DNA of 58,284 nucleotides. It comes from Lentisphaerota bacterium (GTDB lineage: Bacteria > Verrucomicrobiota > Kiritimatiellia > RFP12 > UBA1067). Where the stretch lies: assembly GCA_015061665.1 (NCBI GenBank), contig SUWC01000010.1, forward strand, positions 1-58,284, in the 5' to 3' direction. Under the pieces are notes generated by a model. The model saw only the letters and a program-made list of their open reading frames with translations. It was not told the origin of the DNA and ran no database searches. Positions 1 to 6,920 of the stretch are shown here, piece after piece. The first letter of the stretch is position 1, and the number at the start of each line of letters is the position of its first letter. Made by a program: the position numbers and the translations under genes.

Positions 1-114
1 ATCGCGGACGGCCTCCGCTGGCTCTTCGTGCGCCACGGGAAGTGGCGCGGATGGAAGTGCCCGCGAGAGGAATGCGGCGACTTGCAGATGGAGTTCGAGC
101 TGCTGACGGGATGA
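1..114 (+). CDS. C-terminal fragment of a hypothetical protein (truncated by window start)
   Basis: Frame 1 is open from base 1 (IADGLRWLFVRHGKWRGWKCPREECGDLQMEFELLTG*), ending in TGA at 112-114. Confidence 0.5.
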   Translation: MADGLRWLFVRHGKWRGWKCPREECGDLQMEFELLTG

Positions 115-342
115 CGGCACTCGCATTTGCGGCAAAACATACTCCAAAAACCCTCCGAAGCCCGCAAAAACGCGCAAGGCCCTCCGAGGGCTCGGTAGCG
201 TTTCCCAAAGGTTGGGATATTCCAGGCATTGGCATTATTTCTTCGATGAACCTTTTTTGATATAATTTAACTGTTCCGTCGGTGTAGAAGAATCGGCGGA
301 GAAGGCAAAACCTAAAATAGGAGCGCTTGAAGCGGCTACGAT

Positions 343-915
343 ATGTTTCATGATATGTCTGAGTTATGTCCGATACCGCCGGATGTGCGGAAGAGAATAG
401 AAAAGTGGCTCAAGGAGCATGTAGACGAGACCTCTTCCTCGGACGATGTTCCATGTGTCGTGGTAAACGAAGGGGCCGGCTTCACCGCCTCACTTCTTGA
501 CAAACTCATTCCTCGCCGCCTTTCGCCGACGGCATCTGCCACCCTCGCAGCGAAGATGGAGTCGATGCGCGAGGAGCCTTTTGCGAACGAGCTCAATCGC
601 TGGCTCGAGCGCAAAGGGCTTGATCCGGTGGCGGTCTACAAGGGCGCGGGAGTGGCGAAGCAGGTGTGGGCGAAGCTCCGCAGCGGATCGGGCGGGCGTA
701 GGCCCAGCAAGGATACCGCTCTTGCGCTCGCGGTCGGGTTCAGAATGACGCCGGAGGAGGCCGACGAGTTCCTTTCGAGCGCGGGCTACGCCTTTTCGCC
801 GTCCTCCCGCCGCGACGCGATCGTGCGATTCTATCTTGCGAACGCGGACTGGGACATCCTCGGCGTGAACTCCGCGCTCTTCGAGTTCGGCGAAAAGCCT
901 CTTGGCGAACGCTGA
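343..915 (+). CDS. Helix-turn-helix type protein; C-terminal region resembles the 'VYKxAxxxKxxxxKLRS...PSKDTALALAVGF...EFLSSAGYAFSPSSRRDAIVRFYL' family found beside macro-domain/TerD-type genes
   Basis: ORF of 190 aa with HTH-like C-terminal motif; TGATATAAT promoter at 258-266. Confidence 0.6.
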   Translation: MFHDMSELCPIPPDVRKRIEKWLKEHVDETSSSDDVPCVVVNEGAGFTASLLDKLIPRRLSPTASATLAAKMESMREEPFANELNRWLERKGLDPVAVYKGAGVAKQVWAKLRSGSGGRRPSKDTALALAVGFRMTPEEADEFLSSAGYAFSPSSRRDAIVRFYLANADWDILGVNSALFEFGEKPLGER

Positions 916-1008
916 GAAGTCGCCTCGACGGCTACCTTTCGCGAGACCGCACGTGCTATACTCTGCATCATCGGAATCCAATATGCATTCCGGCCGTCCA
1001 TAGGAGAC

Positions 1009-1320
1009 ATGAGCATGATGCAATATATGCGGATGAAGCAGGGCGTTCAACGCTGTGGAAAGCCGTTCCACGAATGGCTTCTCAACCTCTGCGGCTACGA
1101 GATCTGGCCGTCGACGCACAACGACCCGCGCATCAAGGGACCTCAGCCGCGCATCATCACGCGCCGCCAGCGCGAGGCTATGGAGAAGCTGCGGCGCGGG
1201 AACGGACGACCCATGGAAGTCTCGTTGAGCGAGTTCGTTAACGGACAGCCAGGAGCCGAGGGCAACATGGAGACATTCCCAATGGCCGAATTCTTTGCGC
1301 CGAAAGCGACTGGAATTTGA
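1009..1320 (+). CDS. Hypothetical protein (103 aa)
   Basis: ORF preceded by TAGGAGAC ribosome-binding site and TGCTATACT promoter at 954-962. Confidence 0.5.
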   Translation: MSMMQYMRMKQGVQRCGKPFHEWLLNLCGYEIWPSTHNDPRIKGPQPRIITRRQREAMEKLRRGNGRPMEVSLSEFVNGQPGAEGNMETFPMAEFFAPKATGI

Positions 1321-1397
1321 TATAATATGCTTAGACGCAAGGCAGTTGCACTAGCTGGATGATACGGCTTGGGAATAATAATGAAAGCGAGGACATC

Positions 1398-1823
1398 ATG
1401 GCAGAAGAGCATAAGACCGGCATAAGCGAAGAAGAGGCCGCAGAGGAGGCGAAGAAGTACTCGCGCAAGGTGAGCGAGGACGATGTCGCCGACATGGTCG
1501 GCAAGGAAGACAAGATGAAGGGTTTCTTCAAGAACGTCGAGGTCCTGAAGCAATACTGGGATGACGTATGTGACATCTTCGAACTGCTCAGGAATCGTGT
1601 CACTGGCAGGTATACCGAAACCCCGTGGAGCACGATTGCCGCGCTGACAGGAGCGCTGCTGTATGTGCTGACTCCCCTTGACGTGATACCGGATTTCATT
1701 CCGATTGCAGGATTTATCGATGACGCTGCCGTTATTGCGGTAGTGCTGAAGCTTTCCGGAGGGGATCTCGCCCGCTATCGCGCATGGCGCAAGGAACAGG
1801 AGAACACGACCGACGTAGGGTGA
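1398..1823 (+). CDS. YkvA/DUF1232 family membrane protein
   Basis: Motif 'PWSTIAALTGALLYVLTPLDVIPDFIPIAGFIDDAAVIAVVLK'; ATG at 1398 preceded by GCGAGGA. Confidence 0.8.
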   Translation: MAEEHKTGISEEEAAEEAKKYSRKVSEDDVADMVGKEDKMKGFFKNVEVLKQYWDDVCDIFELLRNRVTGRYTETPWSTIAALTGALLYVLTPLDVIPDFIPIAGFIDDAAVIAVVLKLSGGDLARYRAWRKEQENTTDVG

Positions 1824-1860
1824 GCGCGCCAACTGAGTCCAGCAAAGGGAGAGTCTTGAA

Positions 1861-2112
1861 ATGAGGCAGGTTGGAAGGGCTGAATACAAAAACGGGTATG
1901 CCGACGTGTACGACGCACGCGGCGTATTGCTCGTACACATGAACTGCGACAGACTCGTCGGATATGGTCCGGAGGGCTTTGTCGTGATGCGCGGCAACTG
2001 CTACTGGGCGCACCGCGCCAACGGCACGAACGTGCCTCCGCCGATGACGTCGTACAACTTCGAGCAGAAGAAATGGGAAATGCACGACACCTTTCTGAGG
2101 GTGATGTGCTGA
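1861..2112 (+). CDS. Hypothetical protein (83 aa)
   Basis: Complete ORF preceded by GGGAGAG. Confidence 0.45.
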   Translation: MRQVGRAEYKNGYADVYDARGVLLVHMNCDRLVGYGPEGFVVMRGNCYWAHRANGTNVPPPMTSYNFEQKKWEMHDTFLRVMC

Positions 2113-2221
2113 TCGATAGTGCGCTAATCAACGCACACACCTCGCGGATGGTTTTGTTGGCAGATTTTCGCAGAAAAACCTATAAGCCTGGACATAAACC
2201 ACAAAGGAAAAGGAACAAAGC

Positions 2222-2485
2222 ATGACAGATACATCAAAAGATGCAGTTGCTGACATGATTGCAACAACTGTCAAGAAATTCATAGACAAGCCTGACAGCA
2301 TGTGTGATGAAGACTGGGCTACGCAGGAGCTTGGCGATAATGACGAGGCAAAAGCGGATGCCAGGGACATTTGTGCTGCCATTAAGGATTACGCACAGAT
2401 GAAGTCTGACTACAAGGCGGCGAGAGCAAAGGGTAAAAGCAGCGCGGCGTTTATTGCGCATAAGAAAGCGGAGGTGGCACAATGA
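2222..2485 (+). CDS. Hypothetical small helical protein, first gene of AAA+ operon
   Basis: 87-aa ORF with AAAGGAAAAGGAAC upstream; its TGA overlaps the next ATG (ATGA). Confidence 0.6.
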   Translation: MTDTSKDAVADMIATTVKKFIDKPDSMCDEDWATQELGDNDEAKADARDICAAIKDYAQMKSDYKAARAKGKSSAAFIAHKKAEVAQ

Positions 2486-3105
2486 CTATCCAGGAAGCAA
2501 CGAAGGCTGTCCAGGAAAGAGGCTTGGACGAAACAGTTAAGTTTGCAGAGAGTGTTCATGAGGGGGCGGTGGAGGCTGAATCCAATGGTCTCCACTTTGA
2601 TAAAGAACTTTCGGCTTATGTAGATAGGCAACTTGACGAACAAGTCGGTGATGAAAAAGGTCTTGCTGTTCCAATCGCGGTTGGAGCAGTAAAGGCCGCG
2701 CGAGCGGGGTGCTTTGGCAAGGAAGCGAAGTCCGTTTCTGCATACGAAGTGGCGGTCAAGGCCTGTGAATATGTGGATAGGCTCAAGACACTCAAGCGAC
2801 TCGGGGAAAATAAGATAACGGAAGAGGAAGCTGCAGAAGAGGCGTCGGAATCGGCATGTGTGGCGGTATGTACCATGCTTGGCAAACACACTGGAGGTGC
2901 AATTGGTTCTCTGTTCGGAGAAAAAGGAGAGAAACTTGGCGAGGAGATTGGGAAGAAAGTTGGCAAATTCGTTGGCTGCGCTGTTGGCAAAGTCGTCCGC
3001 AATGTCATTGTTGAAGGCTCCAAGGCAATTGCCAACTATGTTAAGAACACTGTAGTAGGTTTGGTTCAAGCCGCAGGAAGAGTGTTTGCAAGTATTTTCG
3101 GATGA
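2482..3105 (+). CDS. Hypothetical protein with glycine-zipper C-terminus
   Basis: 207-aa ORF; 'GGAIGSLFGEKGEKLGEEIGKKVGKFVGCAVGKVV' GxxxG periodicity; overlaps upstream stop by 4 nt. Confidence 0.65.
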   Translation: MTIQEATKAVQERGLDETVKFAESVHEGAVEAESNGLHFDKELSAYVDRQLDEQVGDEKGLAVPIAVGAVKAARAGCFGKEAKSVSAYEVAVKACEYVDRLKTLKRLGENKITEEEAAEEASESACVAVCTMLGKHTGGAIGSLFGEKGEKLGEEIGKKVGKFVGCAVGKVVRNVIVEGSKAIANYVKNTVVGLVQAAGRVFASIFG

Positions 3106-3133
3106 TTGACGACAATATCTTAAAGGTGACGAT

Positions 3134-4144
3134 ATGGAACTTAAACGCATGAGATTTAATCTCCGTTTCCCCGATCCAAGGGGAGGCGACAATTTTGTCA
3201 CTGTTCATTCCGTCAAAGAACTTCGGGATTGTCTTATGGACCGCAAGATCGCATTTGATGATTTGATAGGCTATTTCAGGAATGGCACGTTGCATCGGTG
3301 GTTGGAATGTCAGGATGAGGTGGAAGCGAATCGGGCCGAAAAAATGAAAAAGCTCTTTGAGGACGGCCACGGGAAGGCCGTGGCGGATATTGCCACACCG
3401 CTCCTTGATGCATTTGACATGGAGATTGACAATGATGTGGTGGATGCCTTTGTTCGTGATTGCGTTATAAGTCCAGAAAAAATGCTGCAGGATAAGATGT
3501 GTGCGCGTAAGTGGATTGACGCATATAAAATTAAAGCCTCTGGATTGGTTGATGAATTCAAAAAGGACAAGTCGAGGCTGCTTGAAATGAGAGAAAACCT
3601 GAAGGCTCTTCGAAAGTACGTAGCGCAAATGCTTCAATTATATGGTGGTCTATCAAGGCTTGACGAGTTTCATTTTATTGGATTCTTGAAAAAGAAATGT
3701 CCATTGGGGGCACTAGCGTTGCTGACATTGCCGGAAGGGCAGAAATACAAGGATGATTTACCTGACATATTCAAGGGATTTGTTGTTCTTAAATCTCAAA
3801 ACTGTGAGCCGACGTTATTGCTTAATTGGTACACTGATTTAGAGAAAGAACATCCTTATCTAGTATCTGGTGACAATGCCCCCATTAAAGTTTACAGAAA
3901 AGAGACGAAGCGCAGGTCTTGGGAGTCGATTGTGCAAGCCGGAACGAAAGTTCTTCTGCTTTGGGATGTTAACTATGTTGTTAGTGACTTTGGTGCTGAT
4001 AAAGAGAAAGATCAATTCGAGGGCGATAAGTTGAACGGCAACTATCATGTTTTCAATGGGTTGGATGTCAGGTCGAAAGACAAAATATCTGCTTTTTCGG
4101 AGCTATTTCTTGCCTACATAGAGGTGCCGAACGATGGCGAATAG
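3134..4144 (+). CDS. Hypothetical protein with N-terminal 'YFRNGTLHRWLE' type small domain
   Basis: 336-aa ORF; 'IAFDDLIGYFRNGTLHRWLECQ' motif; 3' end overlaps the ATPase start. Confidence 0.6.
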   Translation: MELKRMRFNLRFPDPRGGDNFVTVHSVKELRDCLMDRKIAFDDLIGYFRNGTLHRWLECQDEVEANRAEKMKKLFEDGHGKAVADIATPLLDAFDMEIDNDVVDAFVRDCVISPEKMLQDKMCARKWIDAYKIKASGLVDEFKKDKSRLLEMRENLKALRKYVAQMLQLYGGLSRLDEFHFIGFLKKKCPLGALALLTLPEGQKYKDDLPDIFKGFVVLKSQNCEPTLLLNWYTDLEKEHPYLVSGDNAPIKVYRKETKRRSWESIVQAGTKVLLLWDVNYVVSDFGADKEKDQFEGDKLNGNYHVFNGLDVRSKDKISAFSELFLAYIEVPNDGE

Positions 4145-5696
4145 AAAATCACAGGAGTTGCGGGACTTGCTCGACTCGTTTCGCCCAGTTCTTTATATCA
4201 ATGACTTTGACTTCCATGCCGTTGATGCGCTTATTCGTGAGGCGGTCAACGACGAGAATTGCGTTGTCGAGTACAATAACGGCAAGGGCGCGGTGCATTT
4301 TAAGACAAAAATGCCACGCCATGAACGTGTACCTGAACAGCCTTGTTCGGCAAGGTTGGCTAAATTTCTTGATGAGTATATAAGCGACCTGCCGAAGCGA
4401 AAAGTTCTTGTCCTGAAAGATGTCCATGGCGAAATCGGATTGCCGGAAATCGTCGCGCGGTTAAAGCTCATTGCAGAGAGGACCATGCATGCACCAGACT
4501 ACTGGGTCCCTGTCATCATTGTGTCCACTGTATTGACGATTCCGCCGGAGTTGGACAAACTAATCACAGTCTTTGACATGGAATATCCGTCGCGTGAGAA
4601 GATAGAGGACACAATAAAAGATTATGCGAATAGCTATAAATTCCTGATTGATGAGAGGACTCTCAAAGAACTTTCTCTTGCGTTCAACGGATTGAGCGAC
4701 TTTGAAATTTGCCAGATACTGAATTTGGCCTATCAAAATGGCGGCTCTGTAACGAAAGAAGACATACCTCTCATTCTTAAAGAAAAAGAGCAAGCAATCC
4801 GAAAGGGAGGACTCCTTGAGGCAGTTGTCACGGAACTCAAGGTGGAGTCTATCGGCGGACTCAAGATGCTGAAGGAGTATTTGAACAGAAAGGCAATCAT
4901 CTTCAAGAATCTTGCATCGGCCTTGGAGGCTGGTGTGGACATGCCCAAGGGCGTCCTCATAGTGGGGTTGCCGGGGTGCGGGAAGAGTCTTGCCGCAAAG
5001 GTGTCCGCAAAAATGTTCAATGTGCCTCTTTTCCGTTTGGATATTGGACGCTTGATGGGGAAGTATGTCGGCGAGAGCGAGGAGAATCTTCGACGGGCCA
5101 TCCGCCAGGCCGAGGCGGCGGCACCATGCGTATTGTGGATAGACGAGATTGAAAAGGCGTTCGCAGGTCTGGGAAGGTCAGGGGGCGATGGCGGCATTAC
5201 GACGCGTCTTTTTGGTCATTTTCTTACATGGTTGCAGGAGAAGAGTTCAACCGTCTATGTTGTTGCGACGGCAAATGACATAACGGGTCTGCCTCCGGAA
5301 TTTCTGCGCAAGGGACGGTTTGACGAAATCTTCTCGGTAAAGCTCCCGTCGGATGTAGAGAGACGCCAAATTTTCGAAATACAACTCAAGAAGCGCAAGC
5401 AGAATCCCAAAAAGCAAGGGCTTGACATCGATGAGCTTGTTCACAAGACGGCAGGTGAAAAGGGCATCGCCGAGTATTCTGGGGCGGATATAGAATCAAT
5501 TGTCAAGATGGCTGTAGAGAGCGCATTTATTCGGGGAGATCGAGAAGGCAAGGAATGTCAATCGAAAGTCACGCAGCAAGACCTCTTGGATGCCATTGAG
5601 GAAACTACGCCGATTCGTCGGACGATGAAGGAGAAGATTGAGCTTCAGGAAAAGAGCATCGGAAGATTTCAGATTGTCGACGCTTCAAAAGCATGA
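4134..5696 (+). CDS. AAA+ family ATPase, Ycf46-like
   Basis: Walker A 'VGLPGCGKSLAAK', Walker B 'CVLWIDEIEKAF', 'LFRLDIGRLMGKYVGESEENLRRAIRQAEAAAPC', 'LRKGRFDEIFSVKLP'. Confidence 0.85.
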   Translation: MANRKSQELRDLLDSFRPVLYINDFDFHAVDALIREAVNDENCVVEYNNGKGAVHFKTKMPRHERVPEQPCSARLAKFLDEYISDLPKRKVLVLKDVHGEIGLPEIVARLKLIAERTMHAPDYWVPVIIVSTVLTIPPELDKLITVFDMEYPSREKIEDTIKDYANSYKFLIDERTLKELSLAFNGLSDFEICQILNLAYQNGGSVTKEDIPLILKEKEQAIRKGGLLEAVVTELKVESIGGLKMLKEYLNRKAIIFKNLASALEAGVDMPKGVLIVGLPGCGKSLAAKVSAKMFNVPLFRLDIGRLMGKYVGESEENLRRAIRQAEAAAPCVLWIDEIEKAFAGLGRSGGDGGITTRLFGHFLTWLQEKSSTVYVVATANDITGLPPEFLRKGRFDEIFSVKLPSDVERRQIFEIQLKKRKQNPKKQGLDIDELVHKTAGEKGIAEYSGADIESIVKMAVESAFIRGDREGKECQSKVTQQDLLDAIEETTPIRRTMKEKIELQEKSIGRFQIVDASKA

Positions 5697-5706
5697 GTAT
5701 GTTGTC

Positions 5707-5768
5707 AGACAGGGTGCGGGCCGCCCGGTGGTCGGCCCCTACCATTGCCCGGTGGTAAGACCCTATCT
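5707..5768 (+). terminator. Two-level hairpin region downstream of the AAA+ operon (terminator or structured RNA)
   Basis: Outer arms AGACAGGGT (5707-5715) / ACCCTATCT (5760-5768), one mismatch; inner arms GGGCCG (5718-5723) / CGGCCC (5733-5738); no strong T-run. Confidence 0.35.
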
Positions 5769-5837
5769 GAGAAGCGGACGGGAAGATACTGAATGGTGGA
5801 AAGTCGCATTGGCGGATACCTTTTGAGAGGGCGATGG

Positions 5838-5846
5838 TGCTATAAT
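5838..5846 (+). promoter_or_regulatory. Extended -10 promoter TGCTATAAT
   Basis: Consensus match upstream of 5885 gene. Confidence 0.6.
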
Positions 5847-5884
5847 CGGCGACATCGTAAACCCTCTAAAAAGGAAATGGCAAG

Positions 5885-6337
5885 GTGAATAAGAAGTATT
5901 TCGTTCCGGTTGTGCTGATGCTCACGGCGGTTGCGGGGCTCGCGGCGATGGGGCTTGTGTTCTGCTGGTGCTGCCCAGATAGACTGCATGATGTCGGCGG
6001 CGTTGCCTCGCGCTGGTGGTTCAAACGTCAGGTTGTATGGAACATTGCTGGCGTTTGTGCAGCGTTGCTGGCTGTGGCTGCGGGATGGAAACGATTGCTG
6101 AAGGCGGCGCCGTTCCTATTCTCTGGATGGGTAGCGCTCTGGATTATTGCGTGCTCGCAGCCTGCGGTCGAGGGGTCGTGCGCCTTTGTGCGTATCGGAC
6201 CGATCGCGCTTAGTGTCTGGTCTCTATTCCCTGTCGCGCTTGCCCTGCTCGCGGCATGGCTTCGCAAGCGATATCTTGTCGGCGCGAAGGATTTCCTGTG
6301 CGGTGTCTGCGCAGGCACCATTCTGGTTTGTAATTGA
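5885..6337 (+). CDS. Hypothetical multi-pass membrane protein (GTG start)
   Basis: Hydrophobic 150-aa ORF; AAAAGGAAAT upstream; promoter at 5838. Confidence 0.6.
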   Translation: MNKKYFVPVVLMLTAVAGLAAMGLVFCWCCPDRLHDVGGVASRWWFKRQVVWNIAGVCAALLAVAAGWKRLLKAAPFLFSGWVALWIIACSQPAVEGSCAFVRIGPIALSVWSLFPVALALLAAWLRKRYLVGAKDFLCGVCAGTILVCN

Positions 6338-6360
6338 ACTCCGAGCGTTTGGGCTCTCGC

Positions 6361-6372
6361 GGGGGGGGGGGG
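6361..6372. repeat. Homopolymeric G12 tract
   Basis: Read directly from sequence: gggggggggggg. Confidence 0.9.
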
Positions 6373-6538
6373 CGCAAAGGTTCGGCAGCCCAAAGTAAAA
6401 TTGTGGAACCTCCAAATTGTTGGGGGCTTGCCTTTTGCTGCTTCGGTTTGGTATAATCCTTGACGTAAAGGCGGTTCATGCGGGGCAGAGATCCTTACAT
6501 GATGCCGCTGATCAACAACATCAAAGAGGAACCATAAC

Positions 6539-6895
6539 ATGAACATGATGATAAAAGTAGCTGCAGTGGCCTCACTGTTTGCAGCCTGCGGCTGTGCGAC
6601 CTCTCCTGTGGCATTCAAGCCGTCCTCCGTGCCTGTGCCACCTCAAGGCTACACTGTGTCGGGCAGCGACGTTACAGGGTCAAGTGACCAGATATGGGTG
6701 CTGGGACTTGGCGGCAGCCTCGGAATCCAGCAGCACAGGGCGTACAAATCGGCCATGGGGATGGCGAGCGGCGCGGACGCCCTTGTAGGCATGAGCATCG
6801 AAAGCCACGGGTTTATGCTTCCCCCGTTCTTTATGATAAGGACGATAACCGTTACAGGGACTCCGGTCAAGTTCAATCCTCCGCCGTCCAAATGA
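6539..6895 (+). CDS. Putative lipoprotein
   Basis: Signal 'MNMMIKVAAVASLFAACGCATS' with lipobox-like FAAC; TGGTATAAT promoter at 6449-6457. Confidence 0.6.
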   Translation: MNMMIKVAAVASLFAACGCATSPVAFKPSSVPVPPQGYTVSGSDVTGSSDQIWVLGLGGSLGIQQHRAYKSAMGMASGADALVGMSIESHGFMLPPFFMIRTITVTGTPVKFNPPPSK

Positions 6896-6920
6896 CGGAC
6901 CATAAAAGGTAAAACTGGCC

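Noticed and set aside
42-260. 72-aa ORF at the window start
   Set aside because: Overlaps the frame-1 fragment ending at 114, with no recognisable domain and no convincing ribosome-binding site.
490-1119. Long minus-strand ORF opposite the 343-915 gene, and many similar antisense ORFs throughout (e.g. 19484-21154, 23636-25921, 28373-30157, 30175-32442)
   Set aside because: These are typical shadow ORFs in GC-rich DNA. Their translations are Arg-rich or low-complexity with no recognisable motifs, while the opposite strand encodes clear protein families.
2126-2146. Short hairpin GTGCG...CGCAC upstream of the AAA+ operon
   Set aside because: Only a 5-bp stem, within chance expectation.
5638-5826. 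62-aa ORF downstream of the AAA+ ATPase
   Set aside because: Overlaps the ATPase 3' end and the hairpin region; looks non-coding.
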